NCBI GenBank assembly: GCA_016169945.1
Contig: JADLSH010000061.1
Coordinates: 1,736,001-1,800,000, forward strand
Reading direction: 5' to 3'
Length of the DNA: 64,000 bases
Source of the DNA: Trachythela sp. YZ-2020
Taxonomy: Eukaryota; Cnidaria; Anthozoa; Malacalcyonacea; Clavulariidae
Made by a program: the position numbers and the translations under genes. Below, in pieces: positions 34,192 to 45,640 of this stretch (positions within the stretch are counted from its first letter, which is position 1; every line of letters starts with the position of its first letter). The notes beneath the pieces are model-generated. The model saw nothing but the letters and a program-made list of their open reading frames with translations. It was not told where the DNA came from and ran no database searches.

Positions 34192-34370
34192 GACCACTTT
34201 CATAATTCAGATGAGTTTAAATATTCTTTTATGTGCATCTTAATTTGCCTCATTGACCTCGTTCAGGTTAATAAATGCTATTCAATTTCAGTCACAGAAA
34301 CGAGGCTGATAAGGCTTATTAAGATGCACATAAAATAATATTTAAACTCACCCGAATTATGAAAGTGGTC
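34192..34370. mobile_element. MITE with about 50-bp terminal inverted repeats
   Basis: GACCACTTTCATAATTC at the left end and GAATTATGAAAGTGGTC at the right, with inner TTTAAATATT and TATGTGCATCTTA also inverted. TA on both sides suggests a TA target duplication. No coding capacity. Confidence 0.88.
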
Positions 34371-34582
34371 TATTACTGACCTTTTCAACGTTTAATTTGT
34401 TCCTTTTTAAGGAAAACGCTTATCAATTATATGTAATTTAAATTTGTTGACGGATTTCCAACGAGTAATGCCGCTTGTATCTATGATCAATAACATACTT
34501 CACGCATTTCTTGAAATAGAACAACGTAAGTGGATAAGGTATGTGTACAGCGAACTACATATAGGTTCAAAAAGTTTTATTC

Positions 34583-34621
34583 AAGCAGACATTTTTGCCG
34601 GTTCAGGCTTCTTCAGTGCTT
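34583..34621 (-). ncRNA. Degenerate type I hammerhead motif (Penelope-type)
   Basis: Minus strand: helix I strands AAGCA and TGCTT pair perfectly; between them CTGAAGA, helix II (GCC/GGC), AAAA where GAAA is expected, and ATGTC. It lies upstream, on the same strand, of the Penelope-like fragment. Confidence 0.6.
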
Positions 34622-35289
34622 ACATGTAACTGACATAAATATTGGAATCTACTTATACAGCACGGCTTATTAATAATTAACTATATAATACAAAAATGCA
34701 ATTCCTTAACTATATTAAAACTCTCAAGGGTAAAATTGTTAACGTTTTCTATTTTCAATTGTCAAAATTCATTAAAATGGAATATAAAGATATTCATCCC
34801 ATTATTGGTGGCAAAAATGATCAATAAAGATAATGATAAATAAAGATATTAATGAATAATAATGATATTCATCCCATTATTGGCGCCATTCATCCCATTA
34901 TTGGTGGCAATGATACCCGTCGGAAGCAAGAAAAGCGTCTCATTTTTAAACTTGGCACCATTCAGCCTGATGGTATCAATGAGCGCCTCTCCTTCATCTA
35001 GCTCATTCTTTTCTCTTAAATACTTCTTATATACTTTCCTCTATATCCCCTCTTCCCTTCCCTTGTATGACATTTATAGCGCTTTGGTAAGTGTAACGCC
35101 TGTGCGCAGGCCTTCGACCCTATAATCGGGCCGAAGCCTGCATGCAGGCTATATCTTTACATATTAATTCTATTTTGCTATGATTGTTATGACTATACTT
35201 TATTTTCATTGGTTAATATTTTGTTCACGTGACAGCTTTTATAGCGTTGCTATAAAAGCTGATGTAATGTGTTTATCTGTCTACTAATT
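34622..35289. other. No recognised gene; short hairpin
   Basis: A GC-rich hairpin near 35,102-35,143 pairs GCAGGCCTTCG with CCGAAGCCTGC. A repeated ATTCATCCCATTATTGG occurs three times at 34,793-34,905. Confidence 0.45.
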
Positions 35290-35325
35290 TTTCCTGACGA
35301 AGGGCTTTAGCTCAAAACGTCGAGA
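35290..35325 (+). ncRNA. Degenerate hammerhead motif with minimal helix III
   Basis: TTTC, CTGACGA, a helix II from GGGC/GCTC, AAAAC where GAAAC is expected, then GTC and GAGA able to pair with TTTC. Very short helix III (ACGT) is typical of hammerheads in Penelope-like elements. Confidence 0.55.
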
Positions 35326-36407
35326 TTTTGTTTATATCTTTTAGGCGGTATGGTACGTACTCAAGTAAACGACCCAATTTGCAAGCAAAAGTGCTGAAAT
35401 AAAATATCCAATTAAGCAAAACATTACTTGCGTATCAATAAACGTAATTTACCTACTCACAAGAGAAGCTTACTGGAGCGCACAATTATCCACACTAATC
35501 TACAGACGTGTTTACTCTATGGCAACAGGACACGCGTCATTCGATAGCTTATGACTTCCTCTTTAAAATGGTATTTGGATTGTCCCGGTTCATATTACAT
35601 ATCCAAACAATTTGCATACATGTTCATAAATTATCTAAAAATTTTACAATTATTGTTGATATAAATCTGAATTGCCAGAACAGGATTTAGAATTTGCTGA
35701 GCAGTATTCAACAAAAGTTGTAACTCACGAAAAAAGGAATATTGTAAAAATTCCATTGCCTTTGAAGAAGTACAACTATTTTTTTTTATTTTTTGAAATT
35801 CACATACAAATGATCGAAATCGTTGCAATTTAATCCCGCACGCGATATAAATTACGAAATGCCATATAAGTTCAGTGTTGCTTGCTATAAAGCAATAAAA
35901 ATCCGCCATCTAGGCAATGACATTACGAGCAATCGATTGCTGGTACTTTCAAGCCGATAACGTGGAAAGATCCCGGAGAATTTAGCTCCCGAAGTTGTCC
36001 GAGCGTGCGCCGACAAAACCTGCTCGGCAACAAAGAAAGCATTTTCACGAGAATTGCCATAAAAGGGCTAGATAAAAACGGATTCGTTTTAAAGATATTG
36101 GCAATAGCTATCCAATAGTGGTGTAGCGTGTAAGTCAAAGGTATAGGAAAGCGAAATGAATGTTTAATTATTTAATATTTTTGTTAATTTGTAAACAAAA
36201 CAAGTTCAGAGTGTTTAAAAGGGGCTAAATCGGCCGCATAGCGTTGTAAACAAACACAATTTACTTCTGTAAAGAGATCGTAAAACGCTGAATCGAACGG
36301 TGGTGTTGTTACCTACATAGCATACATTGAAACGCAGATATGAACCTGCAAAACCTTACGACGATATCGTCTTAAAAACATTGGACCCTAACGATACAGA
36401 GTACTGT
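35326..36407. other. No recognised gene
   Basis: Open stretches at 35,631-35,909 and 35,923-36,138 (minus) show no known domain. No fucolectin exons were found here, although this is where they would be expected downstream of the L1 PAN and EGF exons. Confidence 0.4.
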
Positions 36408-36572
36408 TTCATAATTTTTGAGTAATCAAAACAGTCAAACACACATATAAAAACACACAAAAGAACCAAGGCGAAAACATGACCTCCTATTATAGGATAT
36501 AATTTTTGTTTACCTGTAAATGTAAATGTTGTTGAGGACATTATTCGAGGCAAGTTATATTTAGCAACTTAC

Positions 36573-36705
36573 CAAAATCTTCACAAAGATCTCCTTTGTA
36601 TTCCTTTGGACATTGACATCTGTAAGGATCTGAACCAGGTCCATCTTTAAGATCAATGATCATCTTTCCTCCATTTTTACAATATTTAATTTTATTACAT
36701 GGAAC
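36573..36705 (-). CDS. L1 EGF-like exon
   Basis: A 133-nt exon between acceptor TTTTAAG and donor TTTTG|GTAAG, phase 0 in, phase 1 out. It encodes a six-cysteine EGF module: VPCNKIKYCKNGGK, then DGPGSDPYRCQCPKEYKGDL and CEDF. It differs from the L2 exon by a four-codon in-frame insertion (MIID) after the second pair of cysteines and by N to Y near the start. It follows the L1 PAN exon in phase. No downstream exon is found in the window, so L1 either ends by read-through or is a truncated copy. Confidence 0.85.
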
Positions 36706-37188
36706 CTTAAAAGATTAGGAAAATAAATAAAATATAATAAAAACATGCGTTAAACGTTTCTCTTCAATAGTTTGGCAATAGGTTATTCACGAGCTTTGCT
36801 GAAGAATGCAACTATCTGAAAAGTATTGAAAATTTTTTTTCTCAACCTTGCTACTCTTGCATCTTTAACCCAACGCCGCGCATATTGTTCATCTCTACCT
36901 ACACTGTAACCAAACGCTTATGGTCTTGGTTATCCCATATTTTTTTTGTATACATTCCCTACCTCTCCATGCTTCACGAGATAACTCAGTGTTTAATAAT
37001 CCACAGATCTTCTTACTTTTAGTATCAAATTTATCCAATGGAATCAGTTTTAATATTAGGTATGAATGTTTTTGTTTAATTTTAAGATCTAGCTTATCGT
37101 TTACATACAAATGATTTCGGGTAGTGCAGCTCAATACCATAATGATATAGGAAATATAGTATGTATAATACAAAATATATTCTTTTAC

Positions 37189-37412
37189 CTTCCTAGGTTT
37201 AACAGGATGATAAAAATTCCAGCCTTTGTCATCTTTGTTGCAGGCATAAAATTCGTGATCAAGTTTGTGCGTTAACTGACAGTTTGGCTTCTTCAGTTGT
37301 TTTTCATTAAAGTTGATCCCAGCACAGAAAGCATCTTGCAAACATTTCTGAGCACATTGTTTCTGGAATTCATACGTTTCAAGTAATATATTTTCCACCA
37401 ACGGACAGACAT
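37189..37412 (-). CDS. L1 PAN/apple-like exon
   Basis: A 224-nt exon with acceptor CCATAG and donor GGAAG|GTAAAA, phase 1 in and phase 0 out. It encodes about 75 residues: DVCPLVENILLETYEFQKQC, AQKCLQDAFCAGINFN, KKPNCQLTHKLDHEFYAC, GWNFYHPVKPRK. Cysteine spacing (C-x3-C-x5-C, then NCxL) is that of PAN/apple domains, which mediate protein or carbohydrate binding in secreted proteins. Phase 1 entry fits the signal-peptide exons at 44.9 and 48.7 kb. It is nearly identical to the L2 exon at 61,660-61,883 and open throughout. Confidence 0.88.
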
Positions 37413-37692
37413 CTATGGAATTTAATGAAAGAAGTAGTTTTAAGTCAACAATTATCTCACAACGTAAAATGTATTTCCGATTGCACTAACTATCCTTTTT
37501 ATCCAGTAAGGGCTAACTGAATTTTTATTGCATTTATAGCATTGATGATTTCGTGCTATATTGAAACCTTAACTATGATTGAGGTAATTTTAAGGTTTTA
37601 ATGTCTGCATGCGGTTTTAATGTCTGCAAAAGGTTAAAATTTGACTTAAATTCGAACTATTACACAAAATATTTCAGTCAATATAAATATAT

Positions 37693-37787
37693 GTTATTTA
37701 CCAGCTGGGAGGTCCGTACTGGGAAAAGTTTTTCCCAGGGCCAAGGGAAAATACTTTTCAGTACGGACCGCCGTAACGGTAAAGAAC
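37693..37787. mobile_element. Palindromic MITE in the L1 intron
   Basis: Starts GTTATTTACCAGCTGGGAGG and TCCGTACTGGGAAAA, mirrored by TTTTCAGTACGGACCG and the end GGTAAAGAAC. The orthologous insertion is at 62,169-62,264, so it predates the duplication. Confidence 0.85.
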
Positions 37788-38870
37788 GTTTTTAGTTTTT
37801 TCCTTCATGAAAAATTGAATTTATTTAAGATTCCAGGGTGGTTCGAGATCAGTGGCGTTGCCTAATCCAAACATATTTTTAAATTTGAAAGCTGACAGTC
37901 AAAAATTTTGAAGGAACATATATTTTTTACATTAAATTCATATACTTTACTCAATATTATGGCAGCTGTGATATATTTCTCACTTTTTGGCTGTTGAAGT
38001 GTTTTCTTGTTGCCGTGAAGTGTTCAAACTGGCTGGTTACCAGGAACTAGTCTAGGTAGTAATTCGCCGACAATTGAATTTGCGTCGGAACTTGTACAAG
38101 GATAGGGAATTGCATTTTTAAAGACTATGATTTTCCAAATATTTCAAGACACGATGAAAAAGGTATGCCTGTTTATTTAATTTTTGTTTATGTGTGGTTT
38201 TTCATCGTTAAAACTTTCTAAAACTGCGCGTTTTGGGTAGGGCTTCGACTTTACTCTATCGAAAATAAATTACTGCAAATTCTCCAAATATATGATGCAT
38301 GATGCATGTCGGCGAAGCCGAAGCCGTCGCTTGATATTGTTTATATTTATACTTACTACTTTTCTCGTTTTTAACATAAAATTTAAGCTAGATTAAATTT
38401 TTACATCGTCTAAGGAGTAACTGACTAAGATTAATATAATTCAAGCACATTTTGGTGGGCTTTTTTTTGGAAATATTTTTCACTGCTTTCCTGACGAAAA
38501 TGCGAAATAAAGCACCAAATATTTGTACTGTATTTGTTTTGCTTTAATAAATACTGATGCAGTATTCAGCATCTCAGCTACCCTTAAACTAGAGTAAAAA
38601 ATATATACATTGAAAGAGAAGATTTGAACAAACAACTTTTCCTTAAACATCGAACTTTCAAAAACACGTTCAACTGCAGTGTATATAATACTTCTAAAAT
38701 TCATTAATTATTCATAAGCAAAATACAAAAAAACTCATGACCCGTAGCGCATCTATATATTTGATATAGACTTGCTCAAATTTTCTCCTTCAATTTTTAC
38801 AGCGTAGATAACATCAATCTTCAAAATCCCAACGCCAGTGAGCGTACAAAACGAGTCATTTTAGAAGTCA

Positions 38871-38967
38871 TATACAAACCTTACAGTTCGGCCTTTATCA
38901 GATCTATAACACTCGGCTGCGCCTCGATGTTTTAAATCTGATAAAGACCTCTTGTGCGGTTTGTATA
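38871..38967. mobile_element. Small hairpin MITE
   Basis: TATACAAACC...GGCCTTTATCAGAT and ATCTGATAAAGACC...GGTTTGTATA are inverted. The element lies in a block absent from the other duplication copy near 63,270. Confidence 0.75.
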
Positions 38968-39458
38968 TATTACATCGATTTGTTAAGTTGACTCAATTGT
39001 GTCATATATTTTGCATAAACAATGACAACAAGAAAGTGTTTCCGGCAAGTTAAATTAAGGCTGGGTGTTATTTTTCAAACTTGTTATTATGGTAGAACAA
39101 TCAGAGAAGTACAAAACCAAATTATATTTTGGTGATGTTTTTTTATCAGCAAAGGCAAAGCAAGCGAGCATGAACCTTTTCATATCGAAGCAACAATATT
39201 TGTAAAGCGCCCAAACCACAGACCAAAAAGCAAGACGATTCATTGCTAGGCTTTCTAGCTACCATAATCTTGAAAAACGTGTGTATATTTCTACTGTAAA
39301 TATACCTTTCCTTTATGTTTTTTTGTCTGTTTTTGCATGCGTGTTTTTAAATATTTGTCAGCGATGCTTGATTACGCAACACCACTAATCTCAAACTTAG
39401 TTCGCAACACTGGAATTTTTATGATTCAATTTACGATGGAATAAAAAAAATGTAATAC

Positions 39459-39579
39459 GTTATTTACTGTTTGGATCAGTCAGTATTTGAAAAATATTTT
39501 CCCTCGGTATCAGAAGCGGACACAGTCCGAAGGTCGCGAAAATATTTTTCCAGTACGGACCTCCCTGCAGGTAAATAAC
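39459..39579. mobile_element. Palindromic MITE of the GTTATTTAC family
   Basis: GTTATTTACTG at one end, GCAGGTAAATAAC at the other, with AAAATATTTTCC inverted around a central GAAGCGG segment. Related copies: 40,279-40,402, 51,854-52,438 and 63,747-63,867. Confidence 0.8.
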
Positions 39580-39979
39580 ATCTATTTATTATATAGCAAG
39601 TGTCAAAGTTCAATTTTCCTGTTTGCCGATTGGACAAAACCGTATCACGTGCCGGTCCACAAAACGTCATGTTCACTGCATGCTTGCAACCGGTCCACAA
39701 TGAAACAATTACTGACCGGTCAATAATAAAACCGGAAGTGAGGCGCGAGCTGTTCGCGTCCACCGGTCGGTTTGGAAGTCGTTCAGAAGAAGATAATAAT
39801 CTATTATTAAGAGATAAGACGGAATACCAAGTGAATTATTGAGACTTTGACACTTGCTATATAATAAAACATTTATTTACTGAGACCTCGAAAATTAGCA
39901 GACATTCTGAACTTCATAATTATCACTTATTTACCGAGACCGAGGGAAACAGCGTGTTTTGTGGCCCCTCGACCGCCTT

Positions 39980-40745
39980 TGTATTTCCGGCAGGGTTATT
40001 TTGCTGTAAATGTTCTTATATGATGTTAAATGCTAAAGAAGGTTTTGTGTTACAATTCAAGTAAATTTTCACAAAATTCTGCTTACTCAATTATTCTGGT
40101 AATTCGGTTTCGGGTTACTTTTCAAACCTATTCCAAACTTTCTCAAAACGTTTCGATATTATTTTTCTGGTAATTCGTTACTATGCTTGATTACGCAACA
40201 CCACTAATCTCAAACTTAGTTCGCAACACTGGAATATTTTATATTTCAATTTACTCTGGAGTAAAAAATAATTAATGCGTTATTTTATTACTGCTTGTGT
40301 CGGACAGTTCCTGAAAAATATTTTCCCTCGGTCTCAGAGGGGCCCGAGACTGAAGGTCGGGGAAACATTTTTCCAGTAAGGACCTCCCTGCCGGTAAATA
40401 AAATCTATTTATGAAGTGGAGAATATGCACTATTCATATTTTCAGACATGTTTTCGCTCGCTAATCTGATAAAGTAAATTAATATAATCCAAGAACAAAT
40501 TCCATTCAAGAACCGAAGGTTTTGAGACTCTAGTCTGGCGTATTCCTCAGTGCAGCGATCTAATTAGACTTTCGTGTCGTGAGTCTACATTGTTCAAGGA
40601 TTGCATTTAGTGTCGCAGCTGATATGACATCAAAATAGCCTTATTTCGTAACGAGAACTCTAACAGCATCGTTCTGTTCTTTTTCCAATCATAAAGAATT
40701 TATGCAGGATATGTTACAACACACAAGATCACAGTAACCGAAAGT
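39980..40745. repeat. Repeat block shared with 51,555-52,705
   Basis: Shares GGTTATTTTGCTGTAAATGT, GCTTGATTACGCAACACCAC, the palindromic MITE, TGAAGTGGAGAATATGCACT, and AGCATCGTTCTGTTCTTTTT with the 51.6-kb block, in the same order. Confidence 0.85.
40279..40402. mobile_element. Palindromic MITE of the GTTATTTAC family
   Basis: Same ends and GAAAAATATTTTCCCTCGGT core as 39,459-39,579. Confidence 0.75.
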
Positions 40746-41032
40746 AAGTTTTACCAGAGTCTTGTAAAAAGCACCTGAGTTTGCTACCCCCTATGCTCTA
40801 CCAACTGAGCTTAGGTGATATTTTGGAACTTAATATAGTTATTTTGACATCTTTGCTAATAAGTCTTTAAATTGGGATGATGCTACTCTGAGCTAGTGCC
40901 GAAATATTATCTCTACCTCGTTACTCAGTTGGTAGTATCAGTCGTTCTTCAGAATTTTGATTAACTGAAGACAAGTAAATGTTGTATATACTCAATTCTA
41001 GTAAATTATGCATGCTGCTTTTCGGTGGCCGG

Positions 41033-41670
41033 ACATTTTGCCGAAAGACATTTTGCCGAAACATATTTTGCCGAACGAACGAAATTTTGCCGAAAAAATA
41101 TTTTGCCGAAGGTACATTTTGCCAAAGGGACAATTTGTGGAATGCTATTTCGTCAAAACAAATTCATCCGCATTATTTTCCAAATTGTTCGAGACGATGA
41201 CTAATTTCTCAGGCCTGAAACGAAATCCTGGAGCAAGTGCTTGTCCGCTTACTTCTTCCGTCACCAAAAAAGAAGTACCAGTTTGGTGAATAAGAGACTG
41301 AAAACATTGTTTGTGATATTCACACTTACGAGAATATGATAACTTTCTTACGGGCTATTGCCCATCATCTCTAATAGACATTTCAGTCTGTATAATATAT
41401 GTCTAAAAACATTCGTAAAATATTTTCGTATTTCTACTGCTTTATATCATAATATATATTTTTTTCTTAACATTCATGTTATTATAAAGTCAATTCGTTA
41501 ACTTGTCAGTCTTCTGCAAACTGCCAAAAACACAAAAACATAGGAAACGTTTTTGGAGTCTTACCTTGCGGAAATAACACTCGGCAGAACGTTTTTCGAC
41601 AAATTGTTCCTTGGGCAAAATGTCTCCTCGGCAAAATGTCCCTTCGGCAAAATGATTTTTCGGCAAGAAG
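41033..41670. repeat. Representative inverted GCCGAA element within the array
   Basis: Left arm repeats CATTTTGCCGAAAGA in direct units of about 15-17 bases; right arm repeats TTCGGCAAAATGTCC, its complement. Arms are separated by about 430 bases. Similar pairs occur in every unit. Confidence 0.85.
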
Positions 41671-42124
41671 TTTTACCAGAGTCTTGTAAAAACACCTGTG
41701 GTTTGCTACACCCAATGCTCTACCAACTGAGCTTAGATGATATTTTGGAACTTAGTATAGTTCTTTTCACATCTGTTTATATCTTTGCTAATAAATCTAA
41801 GTCTTTAATTTTGGATGATGCTACTCTGAGTGCCGAAATATTATCTCTACTCGAATCGAGTTACCTCGTTACTCAGTTGGTAGGAATCATGCATGGACTA
41901 GCAAGCCAAAGCCAAAAATCGCGGTTTCGATTATAAACGCGATTCACGCAATTTTTTATCTTGCCCTGTGTAGAGCAGCTCACAGTAGCATCATCTAAAC
42001 TTCATTTCCCTCTGGTCTAACACCATTAGACTCGTGCAACTTCCTATCTTGTCTTACACTATTTCCAATAATAAGGAGAGAAAAATAGAACGGTAACTGA
42101 CATATGAGTTACTTTAAATCTTAC

Positions 42125-42265
42125 CTTTATGCAGCACACGAAAAGGCATGGCAACAATATAGTTGCTGGAGTGCAGGAGTCTTCTTGTAAGATGACAGGA
42201 AAAGGCAACAAGAACATGAACAGAAATTTGGGTGAAATAAACGCTTTTCCGAATCGGCTTTTCAT
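42125..42265 (-). pseudogene. Signal-peptide exon of the L family, frameshifted copy
   Basis: Minus strand ATG at 42,265 starts MKSRFGKAFISPKFLFMFLL, PFPVILQEDSCTPATI, with donor AAAG|GTAAGA. A two-base insertion (ATAT for AT near 42,159) shifts the last 15 codons and changes the donor phase from 1 to 0, so it no longer joins the PAN exon in frame. It is the copy nearest to the L1 PAN exon. Confidence 0.7.
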
Positions 42266-44856
42266 TTTGCTTCGGAAAAAAAGACAGTAAATTCAGTTTA
42301 GCAGTTGTTATGTCTTCTCTAAACTGAACAGATGGTTGGCGTCGTTGATAGTGACGCCAGAGCTAATAAATTTAATATGAAACATTTTTCCATAATTCTT
42401 CAGAACTTTCATTAACTGAAGACAAGTAAATGTTGTATTTACTCAATACCAGTAAATAATGCATGCATGCTTTTCGGTAGCCGGACATTTTGCGAAAGAC
42501 ACTTAGCCGAAAGACATTTTGCCGAAACACATTTTGCCGAATGGACAATTCGCCGACGGAGATTTTGCCCAATCGACAATTAAACGAACGAACTTTTTGC
42601 CGAAAAAACATTTTTCCGAAGGTTCATTTTGCCAAAGGAACAATTTGTGGCATGCTATTTCGTCAAAATAAATTGATCCGCATTATTTTCCGAATTGTTT
42701 GAGACGATGACTCATTTCTCAGGCCTGAAACGAAATCCTGGAGCAAGTGCTTGTTCGCATTCCTCTTCCGTCACCAAAAAAGAAGTACCAGTCGGTGAAT
42801 CAGAGACTGAAAGACATTGTTTGTGATATTCACACTACCGAGAATATGATAACTTTCTTACGGGCTATTGCCCACAATCTCTAATAGACATGTCAGTTTG
42901 TATAATATGTGTGTAAAAACATTCGCAAAATATTTTTGTATTCTACTGCTTTATATCATAATAAATACTTTTCTTAACATTCAGGTTATTATACGGTCTG
43001 TTCGTTAACTTGTCAGTCTTCCGCAAACGGCCAAAAACTCAAAAACATAAGAAACGTTTTTGGAGTCTTAGTTTGCGGAAATAACACTCGGCAGAACGTC
43101 TTTTCGACAAATTGTTCCTTGGGCAAAATGTCCCTTCGGCAAAATGTCTTTCTGGCAAGAAGTTTTACCAGAGTCTTGTAAAAAGCACGTGTGGTTCGCT
43201 AACCCCAATGCTCTACCAACTGAGCTGAGATGATATTTTGGAACTTAGTGTAGTTCTTTTGAAATCTGTTTATATCTTTGCTAATAAATCTAAGTCTTTA
43301 AATTTGGATGATGCTACTCTTAGTGCCGAAATATTATCTCTACCTCGTTACTCAGTTGGTAGTATCAGTCGTTCTTCAGAATTTTGATTAACTGAAGACA
43401 AGTACATGTTGTATTTACTCAATGCTAGTAAATTATGCATGCATGCTTTTCGGTGGCCGGACAGTTTGCCGAAAGACATTTTGCCGAAAAACATTTTGCC
43501 GGAACACATTTTGCCGAATGGACAATTCGCCGACGGAGATTTTGCCGAATGGACAATTAAAAGAACGAACTTTTTGCCAAAAAAACATTTTGCCGAAGGT
43601 ACATTTTGCCAAAGGGATAATTTGTGGAATGCTATTTCGTCAAGATAAATTGATCCACATTATTGTCCAAATTGTTTGAGACGATGACTCTTTTCTCAGG
43701 CCGAGTGGACCAAGTGCTTGTCCGTATTCCTCTTCCGTCACCAAAAAAGAAGTACCAGTTTGGTGAATCAGAGACTGAAAGACATTGTTTGTGATATTCA
43801 CACTTACGAGAATATGATAACTTTCTTACGGGCTATTTGCCCACAATCTCTAATAGACATGTCAGATTGTGTAATATGTGTGGAAAAGAAATCCTGGACC
43901 AAGTGCTTGTTCGTATTCCTCTTCCGTCACCAAAAAAGAAGTACCAGTTTGGTGAATCAGAGACTGAAAGACATTGTTTGTGATATTCACACTTACGAGA
44001 ATATGATACCTTTCTTACGGTCTATTGCCCACAATCTCTAATAGACATGTCAGTTTGTGTAATATGTGTGTAAAAACATTCGTAAAATATTTTTGTATTT
44101 CTACTGCTTTATATCATAATAAATCTTTTTCTTAACATTCATGTTATTATACCGTCTGTTCGCTAACTTGTCAGTCTTCCGCAAACCGCCAAAAACTCAA
44201 AAACATACGAACGTTTTTGGAGTCTTAGGTTGCGGAAATAACACTCGGCAAAACGTCTTTTTGACAAATTGTTCCTGCGTCAAAATGTCCCTTCGGCAAA
44301 ATGTCCCTTCGGCAAAATGTCCCTTCGGCAAAATGTCCCTTCGGGACCTTCGGCAAAATTAGTTTTCGGCAAGAAGTTTTACGAGAGCTCGAGTCTTGTA
44401 AAAACACCTGTGGTTTGCTACACCCAATGCTGGACCAACTGAGCTTAGGTGACATTTTGGAACTTAGTGTAGTTCTTTTGAAATCTGTTTATATCTTTGC
44501 TAATAAATCTAAGTCTTTTATCTCTACTCGAATCGAGTTACCTCGTTACTCAGTTGGTAGTAATCATGCATGGACTAGCAAGCCAAAGCCAAAAGTCGCG
44601 GATTCGATATTTCGATTATAAACGCGGTTCACGCAATTTTTCATCTTGCCCTGTGTAGAGCAGCTCACAGTAGCATCATCTAAAATTCATTTCCCTCTGG
44701 TCTAATACCGTTAGACTTGTGCAACTTCCTGTGTTGTCTTACACTATTTTCTTATCAAACAGTGAAAATCCAATGATAAAGAGGAATAGCGATAGGCCAA
44801 TAATAAGGAGAGAAGAATAGAACGGTAACTAACATATGAGTTACTTTAAAACTTAC

Positions 44857-44995
44857 CTTTATGCAGCACACGAAAAGGCATGGCAACAATAGTTGCTGGA
44901 GTGCAGGAGTCTTCTTGTAACATGACAGGAAGAGGCAGCAAGAACATGAACAGAAATTTGGGTGAAATAAGCGCTTTTCCGAATCGGCTTTTCAT
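44857..44995 (-). CDS. Signal-peptide first exon of the L gene family (intact)
   Basis: Begins at ATG 44,995 and runs 139 nt to donor AAAG|GTAAGT in phase 1, which fits the phase-1 entry of the PAN exons. It encodes MKSRFGKALISPKFLF, MFLLPLPVMLQEDSC, TPATIVAMPFRVLHK: a basic n-region, a hydrophobic core and a likely cleavage after LQ, then a short mature N-terminus with one cysteine. It is embedded in the tandem array, so the L1 gene could use this or the 48.7-kb copy as its first exon. The start is chosen as the only ATG opening the leader. The exon-PAN join is inferred from phase and order, not proven. Confidence 0.7.
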
Positions 44996-45212
44996 TTTGC
45001 TTCGGAAACAAGACAGTACATTCAGTTTAGCAGTTGTTATGTCTTCTCTAAAATGAACAGATGGTTGGCGTCGTTGATAGTGACGCCAGAGCTAATAAAT
45101 TTAATATGAAACATTTATCCATAATTCCTCAGAATTTTCATTAACTGAAGACAAGTACATGTTGTATTTACTCAATGCCAGTAAATTATGCATGCATGCT
45201 TTTCGGTAGCCG

Positions 45213-45390
45213 GACATTTTGCCGAAAGACACTTAGCCGAAAGACATTTTGCCGAAACACATTTTGCCGAATGGACAATTCGCCGACGGAGATTTTGCCG
45301 AATGGACAATTAAACGAACGAACTTTTTGCCGAAAAAAACATTTTGCCGAAGGTACATTTTGCCAAAGGAACAATTTGTGGAATGCTATT
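45213..45390 (+). repeat. Left GCCGAA arm of the interrupted unit
   Basis: Typical left-arm motifs; the matching right arm is displaced to 47,095 by the insertion at 45,641-46,915. Confidence 0.8.
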
Positions 45391-45640
45391 TCGTCAAAAT
45401 AAATTGATCCGCATTATTTTCCAAATTGTTTGAGACGATGACTCATTTCTCAGGCCTGAAACGAAATCCTGGAGCAAGTGCTTGTTCGCATTCCTCTTCC
45501 GTCACCAAAAAAGAAGTACCAGTTGATGAATCAGAGACTGAAAGACATTGTTTGTGATATTCACACTTACGAGAATATGATAACTTTCTTACGGGCTATT
45601 GCCCACAATCTCTAATAGACATGTCAGTTTGTATAATATG

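Larger units (their letters stand above)
36408..39600. repeat. Direct segmental duplication, copy 1 (with 60,830-63,880)
   Basis: Colinear similarity with 60,830-63,880 covers the EGF and PAN exons, their introns, a palindromic MITE, GATGCATGATGCATGTCGG, and a second palindromic MITE. Copy 1 has an extra block at about 38,690-38,985. Confidence 0.9.

Noticed and set aside
35631..36138. Two minus-strand open frames of 71-92 codons
   Set aside because: No recognisable domain, no signal peptide and no phase-matched neighbours.
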